Assembly (NCBI GenBank): GCA_946480465.1 | Contig: CAMLJY010000029.1 | Span: 8,995-72,994, forward strand | Length of the DNA stretch: 64,000 nt | DNA from: an uncultured Burkholderiales bacterium | GTDB lineage: Bacteria; Pseudomonadota; Gammaproteobacteria; Burkholderiales; Burkholderiaceae | Direction: 5' to 3' | Shown: positions 23,526 through 33,779 of the stretch, piece after piece | Layout: each line of letters starts with the position of its first letter | Position numbering within the stretch: position 1 is the stretch's first letter | The notes under the pieces: generated by a model | Told to the model about the DNA's origin: nothing | What the model saw: the letters and a program-made list of their open reading frames with translations, nothing else | Databases searched by the model: none | Position numbers and translations under genes: made by a program

Positions 23526-25865
23526 TCATTCGTAAGCCAGGCCCGTGCCGGCCAGACCGGCGAGGTCGATGTTCGTGGCATTCAGGGCGGTGTCCGCCGC
23601 CATCACGACCAGCGCGCCGACCGGCAGGCCTTCGTCGAGCTGGCCGACGAAGCTGGCCCGATCGGCGGGCGATATCGGCGTGCCGACGACGTTGTTCCAC
23701 AGCAGCTCGACGATGTCCGCGTGGGCCGTCTTGCCGGCCACGGCCATGGCTATTTCGGCCAGGCCCTGGTACGACAGGCCTTGCGCCAGCATCGACAGCC
23801 CGGCACCCGCATAGGCCCGGTTGCCGATGGCCGCGGCACCGAAGACCGCGCCGAGGATCTTGGCCACCTGCCCGGCCTGGCCATCGAGGTCGAGCGCCAG
23901 GCCGCCATCGCTGAACTGCAGTCGTTCGACGTTGCGCAGTTGGTCGGTGTCCTCGGTGGCGCCGGAGCCGGCGAGCGCGGCCACCTTGAAGCCGGCGCCG
24001 GCGCGGGTCACCGCATAGGCCCCGCGCGCGGCGGAATAGACCACGGTGTCGATGCCGCTGCCGCCGTCGATCGCATCGTTGCCGGCATCGGCGCGGATGA
24101 GGTCGCGGCCTTCGAGCGCGCTGATGGTGTCGACGCCCGCCGTGCCGGACAGGTCGTCGTTGGCCGTGCTGCCGCTCGACGGCCTCGCGGTCATGGCCAC
24201 CATCGTCGGCATGTCCCAAGTCTGGCCATCGGCGAAGCGCAGCTGCTGCAGCACGTTGAGCGTGTGCGTGGCCGGGTTGGTGCCGCCGTAGAACGACTCG
24301 GCGGTGAACCTGTCGGTGCCCAGCAGCGTGATCTCGAGGTCTTCCCCATAACGCGTCAACAGCACGTCCGACGGTGTCACCCCCTCCTTCAGCTGCAGGG
24401 TGTTGAGCCTGCCGTCCGCGTCTCCGGTGTAGGGGGTGTCGTCATAGCGCGACTTCAGGCGGTCGTTGCCGTCGCCGAAGCCGAACAGGTAGGTGTCGTT
24501 GCCGCCGGCGCCGTCCAGTTCGTCGGCGCCGGCGCGGCCGTCGATGGTGTCGTCGTAGACGGTGCCGACGATCTTGTCGGCGCCGGTGCTGCCGGTGCAG
24601 GCCAGGCGCACCAGGGCGTCGATGTCCCACACCGTGCCATCGGCAAAGCTGGCCTGCTGCAGCGGGTTACGGCTGTTGACCTTCGGGTCGTGCCCCAGGA
24701 AGAAGGACTGCGCCGTGAACGTATCAGTGGAAGACAGCCGCAGCACCAGGTCGGCGCCATCTCGGCTGGCGCTGACCGAGGCGGGAAGCACGCCGGCCTT
24801 GAACGCCAAGGTGTTGAACTTGCCGGACTGGTCGCCGGTGTAGGCCCTGGTGTCGAAGAAGTCGCCGAGGCGGTCGGTGCCGTCGCCCAGGCCGAAGCGG
24901 TAGGTGTCATTGCCCGCGCCGCCGTTCAGCAGGTCGTTGCCGGCGCCGCCGTCGAGGATGTCGTCGTGGCGCGTGCCGGTGAGCGTGTCGTCGGCACTGC
25001 CCCCGGCCAGGCCCAGGTTCGACAGCGTGCGAAGGTCCCAGACCGTGCCATCGGCGAACACCGCCTGCTGCAGCGGGTTGTAGTCGTTCAGCGGGTCGTC
25101 GCCCGCGTAGAACCAGGTCACCGTGAAGGTGCCGGCTCCCAGGATGCTGACGACCAGCTCGTCGCCGCTGCGCGAGCCCGACACGTCCGCCGGGTCGACA
25201 CCGTCCTTGAAGCGCAGCGTGCTCAGCTTGCCGGAGGCGTCGCCGGTGTAGCCGGTGCTGTCGTAGCTGCGGCTCAGCCAGTCCGAGCCGTCCTCCGGGC
25301 CGAACAGGTAGGTGTCATTGCCGGCGCCGCCGTCCAGCTGGTCGTCGCCTTCGCCGCCGTCGAGCGTGTCGTCGTGGTCGGTGCCCGTCAGCAGATCGGC
25401 GCCCTTGCTGCCGACCATGGCGCGGTCGATCAGCGCGCGCAGGTTCCATTCGGTGCCATCGGCGAACCGCACGCGCTGCAGCGGGTTGTAGTCGTTCCAG
25501 GGATCCTCATCCGTGAAGAAGCCGCTGACCGTGACCGAGGCGCCGCCGGCGAGCATCAGCAGCAGCTTGCTGCCGCTGCCCACGCGGGCGACCGTCACGT
25601 CGGCCACCTGCACGTCGCTCTTGAACTCCAGGGTGTTGAGCTTGCCGGACTCGTCGCCGGTGTAGTCGGTGGCGTCCTCGTACGCCTCGATCGTGTCGGC
25701 CCCGTCGCCGTTGCCGAAGCGGTAGGTGTTGTTGCCGCTGCCGCCGAGCAGCCGGTCCATGCCGGCGCCGCCGTCGATCACGTCGTTGCCGCCGGCGCCG
25801 GAGATCTCGTCATTGCCGCTGGTGCCGATCAGCGTGTCGGCGGCGTTGGTTCCCTCGATCAGCAT
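23526..25865 (-). CDS. RTX / haemolysin-type calcium-binding repeat protein with C-terminal DUF4214-like domain
   Basis: 779 residues without an N-terminal signal. Glycine/aspartate nonapeptides (GGxGxDxxx, e.g. GGEGDDQLDGGAGNDTY) form Ca2+-binding beta-rolls. Four modules of ~137 residues repeat, each running from a NDTYxFG motif (residues 46, 183, 319, 457) through YTGDxSGKLNTL to FADGTxWDL. A last nonapeptide stretch lies around 570-605. Residues ~660-770 (AAIGNRAYAGAGLSMLAQG, LLWNNVVGTPISPADRA) match the DUF4214 pattern found at the C-terminus of type I-secreted proteins. It is probably secreted to the cell surface; no type I secretion genes are in view. No enzymatic domain was recognised. 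Confidence 0.85.
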   Translation of the reverse strand: MLIEGTNAADTLIGTSGNDEISGAGGNDVIDGGAGMDRLLGGSGNNTYRFGNGDGADTIEAYEDATDYTGDESGKLNTLEFKSDVQVADVTVARVGSGSKLLLMLAGGASVTVSGFFTDEDPWNDYNPLQRVRFADGTEWNLRALIDRAMVGSKGADLLTGTDHDDTLDGGEGDDQLDGGAGNDTYLFGPEDGSDWLSRSYDSTGYTGDASGKLSTLRFKDGVDPADVSGSRSGDELVVSILGAGTFTVTWFYAGDDPLNDYNPLQQAVFADGTVWDLRTLSNLGLAGGSADDTLTGTRHDDILDGGAGNDLLNGGAGNDTYRFGLGDGTDRLGDFFDTRAYTGDQSGKFNTLAFKAGVLPASVSASRDGADLVLRLSSTDTFTAQSFFLGHDPKVNSRNPLQQASFADGTVWDIDALVRLACTGSTGADKIVGTVYDDTIDGRAGADELDGAGGNDTYLFGFGDGNDRLKSRYDDTPYTGDADGRLNTLQLKEGVTPSDVLLTRYGEDLEITLLGTDRFTAESFYGGTNPATHTLNVLQQLRFADGQTWDMPTMVAMTARPSSGSTANDDLSGTAGVDTISALEGRDLIRADAGNDAIDGGSGIDTVVYSAARGAYAVTRAGAGFKVAALAGSGATEDTDQLRNVERLQFSDGGLALDLDGQAGQVAKILGAVFGAAAIGNRAYAGAGLSMLAQGLSYQGLAEIAMAVAGKTAHADIVELLWNNVVGTPISPADRASFVGQLDEGLPVGALVVMAADTALNATNIDLAGLAGTGLAYE
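24080..25760 (-). repeat. Four ~411-bp in-gene modules of the RTX protein
   Basis: The DNA coding for the four ~137-residue modules repeats with a period of about 411 bp (136-138 codons between equivalent motifs). Modules are diverged, so they look old rather than freshly duplicated, but the block is a likely site of slippage or recombination. Boundaries are approximate. Confidence 0.6.
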
Positions 25866-25986
25866 GAAGCCTTCCCCTCCATCTGGCGCCGGACAGTGGC
25901 GGATTCTAGAAAGCGTGCAAATGACGCGGCCGCCCAGGTTCCCATCAGATTAGGGGGTGACGGCAGCCCGGTCGACTCGTCGAAGC

Positions 25987-26799
25987 TCATCGCAGCGCGT
26001 CCGCCGTGTCGCGGATCAAGTGCCCCGCGATCGAGAAGCGCGGGGGGATCGGGGGCAGGTCGTCGAGCGTGAACCAGCGGGCGTCGGCGATTTCCTCGGC
26101 CTGGGGCACGATTTCGCCGGCCGCCCACTCCGCGGTATAGGCCACCATCAGGCTGTGCGGAAAGGGCCAGCTCTGGCTGCCGTAGTAGCGCAGGTTCTTG
26201 ACCTGCAGGCCCACCTCCTCGGCGACCTCGCGGTGCACGCACTCTTCCAGCGATTCGCCGGGTTCGACGAAGCCGGCCAGTGCGCTGTAGAGGCCCGTGA
26301 CCGAATTGACGGCCCGGGCCAGCAGCAGCTCGCGGCCGCGCGTGACCAGGCACATCATCGCCGGGCTCAGGCGCGGGTAGGCGGTGTGGCCGCAGGCGGG
26401 GCAGCGGCGTGCCCGTTCGCGTTCGGCCTGCTCGGTGGGCGTGCCGCAGACGCCGCAGTGGCGGTGCGTGCGTTCCCATTCCAGCACCTGCGCGGCGCGG
26501 CTGGCCAGGCCCAGCAGCGGCGCGTCGAAGCCCATCATCGCGGCGCGCAGCGGCAGCGTGCGGAAGCCGTCCGGCACGGCCTCGGCGCGCACGGCCCAGC
26601 AGTCGATGCCGTCGAGCCGGCCCAGGTAGTGGCGCGCGGCGCCGGCGCCCAGCTGGTCGAGCAGCGTGCGCGGCTGCGGCGCGAAGACGGCGTCTTCCGG
26701 CGCCGGCATCAGCAGCTTGCCTTCGACGAAGACGCAGCACCAGGCGGTGTCGGTCGGTTGCTGGGTCAGGTAGACGGCAGGTTCGAAATTCATGCGCAA
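25987..26799 (-). CDS. nudC: NADH pyrophosphatase / NAD-capped RNA hydrolase
   Basis: 270 residues. The zinc ribbon CGVCGT...CPACGH lies near residue 110, followed by the Nudix box (GFVEPGESLEECVHREVAEEVG), here cited in two parts: GFVEPGESLEE and REVAEEVG. The NudC-specific SQSWPFPHSLM follows. The enzyme hydrolyses NAD(H) to NMN(H) and AMP and removes NAD caps from RNA in the cytoplasm, as a homodimer. It lies just after fumC on the same strand (1 bp between stop and next start region), so co-transcription with fumC is likely. An internal ATG two codons later (MNFEPAVYL) is an equally good start. Confidence 0.93.
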   Translation of the reverse strand: MRMNFEPAVYLTQQPTDTAWCCVFVEGKLLMPAPEDAVFAPQPRTLLDQLGAGAARHYLGRLDGIDCWAVRAEAVPDGFRTLPLRAAMMGFDAPLLGLASRAAQVLEWERTHRHCGVCGTPTEQAERERARRCPACGHTAYPRLSPAMMCLVTRGRELLLARAVNSVTGLYSALAGFVEPGESLEECVHREVAEEVGLQVKNLRYYGSQSWPFPHSLMVAYTAEWAAGEIVPQAEEIADARWFTLDDLPPIPPRFSIAGHLIRDTADALR

Positions 26800-26800
26800 T

Positions 26801-28207
26801 TCAGGCGGTCGGCTGGGTGGGCAGGTTCACCATCTTCGCAGCATCGACCCAGGCATCGAACTGCTCGGCGCTGACGTGGCCCGAGGCCAGCGCCGCCTCG
26901 CGCAGCGTCAGGCCCTGCTTGTGCGCCGCCTTGGCGATGGCGGCGGCCTTGTCGTAGCCGATGTGCGGGTTCAGCGCGGTCACCAGCATCAGCGATCGTT
27001 GCACCAGCTCGGCGATGCGTTCGCGGTCGGGCTCGATGCCTTGTGCGCAGTGGTGGTCGAAGCTGCGCGCGCCGTCGGCCAGCAGGCGCGCGCTCTGCAG
27101 CACGTTGTGGATGATCACCGGCTTGAAGACGTTCAACTCGAAGTTGCCCGAGGCCCCGGCCAGGGCCACCGCCACGTCGTTGCCGATGACCTGGCAGCAC
27201 AGCATGGTCATCGCCTCGCACTGCGTCGGGTTCACCTTGCCCGGCATGATCGAGCTGCCGGGCTCGTTCTCGGGGATGCGGATCTCGCCGATGCCCGAGC
27301 GCGGGCCGGACGCGAGCCAGCGCACGTCGTTGGCGATCTTGTTCAGCGCGGCCGCCAGGGTCTTGAGGGCGCCGTGCGCGGCCACCTGCGCATCGTGCGC
27401 GGCCAGCGCCTCGAACTTGTTGGGCGCGCTGGCGAAGGCATGGCCGGTCAGCCGTGCCAGTTCCGCGGCGACGCGTTCGGCGAATTGCGGGTGCGCGTTC
27501 AAGCCGGTGCCCACGGCGGTGCCGCCCAGCGCCAGTTCCAGCAGGTGCGGCAGCGTGGCGTGCAGGTGGCGCAGCGCATGGTCCAGCTGAGCCACCCAGC
27601 CGGACATCTCCTGGCCCAGCGTCAGCGGCGTGGCGTCCTGCAGGTGGGTGCGGCCGATCTTCACGATGGCCATGAACGCTGCGCTCTTGTCGGCCAGCGT
27701 GTCGCGCAGCGCCTGCACCGCGGGCAGCACGCGCTCGACGATGGCCTGCACCGCCGCCACGTTCATCGCGGTCGGGAACACGTCGTTGGACGACTGGCCG
27801 CGGTTGACCTCGTCGTTGGGGTGCACCAGCCGGCCTTCGCCCACCGGGCCGCCCAGCAGCTGCGAGGCGCGGTTGGCCAGCACCTCGTTGAGGTTCATGT
27901 TGCTCTGCGTGCCGGAACCGGTCTGCCACACCGACAGCGGAAATTCGTTCGGGTGGCGGCCTTCGATCACCTCGTCGGCCGCGGCCACGATGGCCTCGGC
28001 CTTGCGCGCATCGAGCTGGCCCAGTGCCGCATTCACCGTCGCGGCCGCGCGCTTGACCTGTGCCAGCGCGCGCACCAGCTCCGGCGGCATGCGCTCGGTG
28101 GAGATGTCGAAATGCTGCAGCGAGCGCTGCGTCTGCGCCCCCCACAGGCGTCCGGCCGGCACGGCGATGTCGCCGAAGGTGTCGCGTTCGATGCGGTGGT
28201 CGGTCAT
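26801..28207 (-). CDS. fumC: Fumarate hydratase, class II
   Basis: 468 residues, normal for FumC. It interconverts fumarate and malate in the TCA cycle as an oxygen-stable tetramer. The signature [15 protein letters not shown] is present, as are [25 protein letters not shown] and [13 protein letters not shown]. The ATG at 28207 ([12 protein letters not shown]) is the family start; longer readings upstream are intergenic. It is followed by nudC on the same strand. Confidence 0.95.
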   Translation of the reverse strand: MTDHRIERDTFGDIAVPAGRLWGAQTQRSLQHFDISTERMPPELVRALAQVKRAAATVNAALGQLDARKAEAIVAAADEVIEGRHPNEFPLSVWQTGSGTQSNMNLNEVLANRASQLLGGPVGEGRLVHPNDEVNRGQSSNDVFPTAMNVAAVQAIVERVLPAVQALRDTLADKSAAFMAIVKIGRTHLQDATPLTLGQEMSGWVAQLDHALRHLHATLPHLLELALGGTAVGTGLNAHPQFAERVAAELARLTGHAFASAPNKFEALAAHDAQVAAHGALKTLAAALNKIANDVRWLASGPRSGIGEIRIPENEPGSSIMPGKVNPTQCEAMTMLCCQVIGNDVAVALAGASGNFELNVFKPVIIHNVLQSARLLADGARSFDHHCAQGIEPDRERIAELVQRSLMLVTALNPHIGYDKAAAIAKAAHKQGLTLREAALASGHVSAEQFDAWVDAAKMVNLPTQPTA

Positions 28208-28544
28208 GGCGGGCCTTCTTTCGTCGGGGACCGAGGCTGCCACGCGCAGCCCGACCCTGCGGCCATTCTGGACTCTGGCGTGCGGCCCCCGCCTGGGCAC
28301 GGTGCAGCGGCGGTGGGGCTTCTCGCTGCGGCAGGGGTGTCGACGTGATTCGAGGTGAAGCGCTTCAGGTGCGCCTGGCGGGCGACGCTGCCGGACCAGC
28401 CGGCGCGGCCTTCCGGGCGCATGGCGCGGCCACGGAGGTGGCCGGCCGGCCGATGCTGCGCCGCAGGCCCGCGAACGTGCCTGTTGCATGCGCCGCATCG
28501 GTTGCGGCCGTTGCGCCGGCCTGGATGGCCGCGTCTTAAGAAGG
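28208..28544. other. Intergenic region between fumC and AhpD-like gene; nothing assigned
   Basis: 337 bp. It should contain the fumC promoter, since fumC starts at its left edge. No clear -35/-10 pair, RNA gene, repeat or plausible small gene was found; the frames crossing it look like random high-GC translations. Confidence 0.4.
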
Positions 28545-29090
28545 TTATGAGCGGCGGCGCAGCGGCACGGCCGGGAAGTCGACCGGCACCGCGAAGGCGA
28601 CGTTGACGTAGTTGGTGAACAGGTTCAGCGCCACGTGGGCCAGGATCTCGACGATGTGCTCGTCGCCGAAGCCGGCGGTGCGCAGCGCCTGCACGTCGGC
28701 GTCGTTCAGCTGGCCGCGTGCGTCCACCAGCTTCAGCGCGAAGCGCAGGGCCGCGTTGGTCTTGGCATCGTCCGACTCGCCGGCCTGCGCCGCGGCCATC
28801 TCGGCGGCGCTGGCGCCGGCCTTGCGGCCGAGCGCGGTGTGCGCGGCCAGGCAGTACTCGCAGGCGTTGCGGTCGGCCACCGCGACGGCGATCTGCTCGC
28901 CCAGCTTGGGCGGGATCACGCCCGCACCCAGCGCGCCGAAGGCGCTCCACATCATCTTCAGCGCCGCGGGCGATTGCGCGACGGTCTTGAACATCGCCGG
29001 CGTCGCGCCGAAGGCCTGGTGGATGGCGGTGAGCAGGGCCTGGCGCTCGGGGGTGGTGGCAGCGGGGTCGACTTGCGGGATGCGGGACAT
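28545..29090 (-). CDS. Carboxymuconolactone decarboxylase / AhpD-like protein
   Basis: 181 residues. The active-site motif CEYCLAAHT (Cys-x-x-Cys...His) is that of AhpD-like alkylhydroperoxidases, which reduce peroxides through a redox disulfide. The surrounding helices ([33 protein letters not shown]) fit the CMD fold. The ATG at 29090 (MSRIPQVDP) is the family-like start; an upstream in-frame start at 29198 would add unrelated residues. Nested inverted repeats lie 60-110 bp upstream, suggesting a dedicated regulator. Confidence 0.87.
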   Translation of the reverse strand: MSRIPQVDPAATTPERQALLTAIHQAFGATPAMFKTVAQSPAALKMMWSAFGALGAGVIPPKLGEQIAVAVADRNACEYCLAAHTALGRKAGASAAEMAAAQAGESDDAKTNAALRFALKLVDARGQLNDADVQALRTAGFGDEHIVEILAHVALNLFTNYVNVAFAVPVDFPAVPLRRRS

Positions 29091-29150
29091 CGTGTTCCTC
29101 GTTCGATGAAGGCGTGCAACAGCGCACGAGGGGCAGTGTGGGGGGAGTGG

Positions 29151-29198
29151 TTGGACGAAATGATGCAAAGCATCCAGAGTACATGACAAGGCGTCCAA
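29151..29198. promoter_or_regulatory. Nested inverted repeats upstream of the AhpD-like gene
   Basis: TTGGACG (29151-29157) and CGTCCAA (29192-29198) are perfect complements 34 bp apart and enclose GATGC-AAA-GCATC (29162-29174). The block lies 61-108 bp upstream of the AhpD-like ATG and is AT-richer than its surroundings. It is a plausible operator for an unknown regulator. Confidence 0.4.
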
Positions 29199-29448
29199 AT
29201 GACGTGGTGCGCGAGATCTTCAAGCCGGCGGCCGCTTCCGGGGGGCGTAGTGAGCCAGCGCGGTCGAGGCCGGGTCCCGACCTCGCAGATTCATCGCTCA
29301 TTTGACGGATGACGGTCTGCCTGGGCCGTGGCCTACTTGTTCGCGCATGGCCCGAGGCAGTCGTGTGCTGCCGACGTGGAGAGGCCGTGGCCGCCGCGCC
29401 ACCGCCCGGCGCGCACTTCGCGTGATCGAACCGTCCTGGGAGGGACCG

Positions 29449-29943
29449 ATGAGCGTCTTCAGCAAGCTCGGATTGGCGCCGGCCGACGAAGTCAACCGCA
29501 TCGACAGTGGCGAAGGCAAGGTGCGTGAGCGCACGGTTGAGCTCGGCGGCGACGTGATCGCTCTGGAAAACATCGGCACGATGCGCCTGGTCGATGGCAA
29601 GAAGGACCACTCGGGGCTCAAGCTCGGCGCCGCTCTTCTCGTGCTGGCCCTCATCGTGTTTTCGGGCTCGGCGGCGGGTGCGGTCGTGCTGGCGGCCATT
29701 GGTGCGCTGTTCATCTTCGCGAGCTTGAACAACAAGGTCGAGGTGTACCTGCTGATCGGCTCGTGCGACGGACGCACGACGATCATCGTGTCGAAGGACC
29801 GGCAGTTCCTGGTCGACGTCCGCAACTTCCTGCGCCGCAAGATCGATACACGAAGCGCCGAGAGCGCGACGATCAACATCAGCAACAGCCAGCTGAGCGG
29901 AACGATCGCGATCGGCCCGTCCGCCTCGGCGCAGGGTGCCTGA
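29449..29943 (+). CDS. Small membrane protein, DUF6232-like, with C-terminal ITxSxLxGTxAIG motif
   Basis: 164 residues. Residues ~1-50 are soluble (VRERTVELGGDVIALENIGTM), followed by a hydrophobic hairpin at ~58-90 (LVLALIVFSGSAAGAVVLAA, IGALFIFASL). A beta-rich cytoplasmic segment follows (VEVYLLIGSCDGRTTIIVSK, FLVDVRNFLRRKI). The last 22 residues, INISNSQLSGTIAIGPSAS, resemble the first residues of the next protein. The middle resembles DUF6232 as I recall it; function unknown. It is followed after 20 bp by the second small protein, so the two are an operon. The 358 bp upstream hold no other gene. Confidence 0.65.
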   Translation: MSVFSKLGLAPADEVNRIDSGEGKVRERTVELGGDVIALENIGTMRLVDGKKDHSGLKLGAALLVLALIVFSGSAAGAVVLAAIGALFIFASLNNKVEVYLLIGSCDGRTTIIVSKDRQFLVDVRNFLRRKIDTRSAESATINISNSQLSGTIAIGPSASAQGA

Positions 29944-29963
29944 CCGGCGACGGAGGACGTGAG

Positions 29964-30329
29964 GTGAGCGAACCCATCCAGATCACCGGCAGCAGCCTGG
30001 CCGGGACGGTCGCCATTGGCACCCAGGCGCAAGCGACGAGCCACGGCGGGCAGTCCATTCAGCAGCAGCTGCAGCCGGCGGGGTTCGAGGCGCTCGCCGC
30101 CGAGCTGGCGAAGCACGGCGTGCCGCGGCAAGACATCAGCGCGCTGCAGGCCGCCATCGCGGCTGATGCGTCAGCCCCCGAGCTGGCACAGGGCAAGTTC
30201 GGCCCCTCCGTGCGCGAGTGGCTGAAGGCCATGTTCGCCAGGGCCGTCGACGCGACCGGGGAGGTCGGAATCGCGGTCGCGGGAGGCGTCATGGCCGCGG
30301 CGATATCGCGCTACTACGGCTGGGCCTAG
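29964..30329 (+). CDS. Small protein with N-terminal ITGSSLAGTVAIG motif and C-terminal membrane helix
   Basis: 121 residues from a GTG with an upstream GGAGG. The N-terminus IQITGSSLAGTVAIGTQAQA matches the C-terminal motif of the preceding protein. A helical middle follows (FEALAAELAKHGVPRQDISA, WLKAMFARAVDATG). It ends in one hydrophobic segment (VGIAVAGGVMAAAISRYYGW), which suggests a tail anchor. I do not recognise the family. The layout (interaction motif, helical domain, membrane helix) recalls partners in small bacterial stress or immune modules, but nothing proves that. Confidence 0.65.
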   Translation: MSEPIQITGSSLAGTVAIGTQAQATSHGGQSIQQQLQPAGFEALAAELAKHGVPRQDISALQAAIAADASAPELAQGKFGPSVREWLKAMFARAVDATGEVGIAVAGGVMAAAISRYYGWA

Positions 30330-30424
30330 ACGCCGCACAGGCGGCGCGCCGTGGGGATCGGCGCGCACGGCCTGCGGGTCATGCCGGCGATGAATCGCGG
30401 CGGAGTGGAAACTGCCGCGCCCCG

Positions 30425-31798
<1,374 letters not shown>

Positions 31799-31801
31799 GG
31801 A

Positions 31802-32596
31802 TCAGCCTTTCGCGGCGCGGGCCGCGGCAAGAAAGTGCCGGAGGATGGGCCCGTCGTCGAAATGGGCCGGGTCGCCGGGATCGTGGAATTCCGGGTGCCA
31901 CTGCACGCCGGCCACGTAGCTGCCTTCGCGGCGGCGGATGGCTTCGATCATGCCGTCCTCGGGGCAGCGGGCCTCGATGTCGAAGCCGGGCGCCAGGTCC
32001 TTGATGCCCTGGTGGTGGATGCTGTTCATCGTCGCGCGCTGCACGCCGGGGTAGAGGCCGGCGAGCGTGGTGCCGGGCTGCAGCTCGATGGTGTGGAAGT
32101 GGTGTTCGTACTTGCCCAGCTCGCGGTGCGATCGGGCCCCCGGGTGCTGCGTCGCGATGTCCTGCAGCAGCGTGCCGCCGAAGGTGACGTTCAGCAGCTG
32201 CAGCCCGCGGCAGATGCCGAACACCGGCTTGCCGGCGTCGACGAAGGCGCGGATCAGCGCCATCTCGTAGCGGTCGCGCACGCGGTCGCCGCTCCATTCG
32301 GGCGCTAGCGGCGATTCACGGTAGGACTCGGGCGCGACGTCGTTGCCGCCTTGCAGCACCAGGCCGTCCAGCGCCTGGGCATAGTGGTCGAGGTCGATGT
32401 CGGAGCGCTTGACCAGGCTGTCACGGTCCACCGCCGGCACCATCACCGGCAGCGCGCCGCCGGCCAGCAGCCAGTGCGCGACCGATTGCTCCAGGTAGTG
32501 CAGGGTCTTGGTCCACACGCCCGCTTCCTGGATGCCGGGCGTGCCGGGGTAGTAGATGCGGGCGGAGACGCCGATGAGCAGGGGCGCTGGGTCCAT
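31802..32596 (-). CDS. Gamma-glutamyl hydrolase, class I glutamine amidotransferase-like (PuuD family)
   Basis: 264 residues of the peptidase C26 family. The nucleophile elbow PVFGICRGLQLLNV holds the Cys, and VAGVQWHPEFHD holds the His of the triad; DGLVLQGGNDVAPE is the oxyanion region. It would release glutamate from a gamma-glutamyl amide, regenerating the carrier for the ligase two genes upstream. Gaps of 3 and 6 bp to its neighbours show tight operon packing. Confidence 0.9.
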   Translation of the reverse strand: MDPAPLLIGVSARIYYPGTPGIQEAGVWTKTLHYLEQSVAHWLLAGGALPVMVPAVDRDSLVKRSDIDLDHYAQALDGLVLQGGNDVAPESYRESPLAPEWSGDRVRDRYEMALIRAFVDAGKPVFGICRGLQLLNVTFGGTLLQDIATQHPGARSHRELGKYEHHFHTIELQPGTTLAGLYPGVQRATMNSIHHQGIKDLAPGFDIEARCPEDGMIEAIRRREGSYVAGVQWHPEFHDPGDPAHFDDGPILRHFLAAARAAKG

Positions 32597-32602
32597 GGCC
32601 GC

Positions 32603-33745
32603 TCACATCGCCTGGCGGAAGAAGCGCTCGTAGTCGGCGGGCAGCGCCGGCCGCGGGTTGGTGCCGCTGGTGAAATCCTGGGCGGCCAGGTCCACCAGCC
32701 GGGGCAGCATGGCCTCGGTGACGCCGTGCGCGCCGAGCCCGCCGGTGATGCCGATGTGCTGCTTCAGCTGCTTCAGCCAGCCGACGAAGGCATGGCCCTG
32801 GCGTTCACCCAGGCCGGCGGCGTGCGCCAGCTCGTCGAACTTGGCCGGCACCGCCTCGTGGTTCCAGGCCAGCACCGTGTCGATCATCAGCGCGTTCGCG
32901 AGGCCGTGGTGCAGGTCGGCCACGGCGCCCAGCGCATGCGCGCAGGCATGCACCGAGCCCAGGTCCTTCTGGAAGGCGATGGCGCCCATCATCGAGCTCA
33001 TCAGCATGTCGCCGCGGGCCGCCAGGTTGCCGGGCTCGCGCACCGCGGTGGCCAGCGCCCGTGCCCCGATGCGCAGGCCTTCCAGCGCGATGCCGTCGCA
33101 CAGCGGGTGGTAGGCCGGTGACAGGTAGCTCTCGATGTTGTGCGTCAGCGCATCCATGCCGGTGGCGGCGGTGATGGCCGCCGGCAGGCCCAGCGTCAGC
33201 TCGGGATCCGCGAACACGGCCTTGGCCAGGATCTTCGGGCTGAAGACGGTGCGCTTGTGGTGGCTGTCGTTCTCTGACACGACGGCGGAGCGGCCCACCT
33301 CGCTGCCGGTGCCGGCGGTGGTGGGCAGCGCGATGAAGTGCGGCAGCTCCTTGTCGATCGGCCGCACGGCGGGGTGGTCCCAGACGTACTCGAGGATGTC
33401 GCCCTCGTGCGTGGCCGCGACCCCGACGACCTTGGCGACGTCCAGCGCGGCGCCGCCGCCGAAGCCGATGACGCAGTCCGCCTGGTGGTTGCGGAAGACC
33501 TCGGCGCCCTGCATCACCTGGGCGCAGGTGGGGTTGCCGTGCACGCCGTCGTAGACCTGGACGCTGAGCGCTTCGGCCAGCAGCGCCTTGAACGCGGCCA
33601 GCACCGGCAGCTTCGCCAGCGCGTGGTCGGTGACGATCAGCGGGCGGTGCCTGCCGTGGTCCGACAGGTGCTCGAGGACGAGCTTCCGGGCGCCCGGGCC
33701 GAAGTGGATCGTGGTGGGAAACGTGAACTTGACGATCTGGTCCAT
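32603..33745 (-). CDS. Iron-containing alcohol dehydrogenase
   Basis: 380 residues of the group III (Fe2+-dependent) family. Signatures: VIGFGGGAALDVAKVVG, ALPTTAGTGSEVG, MDALTHNIESYLSPAYHPL with His/Asp metal ligands, and VHACAHALGAVADLHHGLANA with the remaining His ligands. It oxidises an alcohol to aldehyde with NAD+. Its place between a GS-like ligase and an aldehyde dehydrogenase suggests a gamma-glutamylated amino alcohol as substrate; the classic putrescine oxidase (PuuB) is absent. It lies 34 bp downstream of the ligase gene. Confidence 0.9.
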   Translation of the reverse strand: MDQIVKFTFPTTIHFGPGARKLVLEHLSDHGRHRPLIVTDHALAKLPVLAAFKALLAEALSVQVYDGVHGNPTCAQVMQGAEVFRNHQADCVIGFGGGAALDVAKVVGVAATHEGDILEYVWDHPAVRPIDKELPHFIALPTTAGTGSEVGRSAVVSENDSHHKRTVFSPKILAKAVFADPELTLGLPAAITAATGMDALTHNIESYLSPAYHPLCDGIALEGLRIGARALATAVREPGNLAARGDMLMSSMMGAIAFQKDLGSVHACAHALGAVADLHHGLANALMIDTVLAWNHEAVPAKFDELAHAAGLGERQGHAFVGWLKQLKQHIGITGGLGAHGVTEAMLPRLVDLAAQDFTSGTNPRPALPADYERFFRQAM

Positions 33746-33779
33746 GGTGTTCGATCGCTGGGGCCGCGGCCCTCCATCG

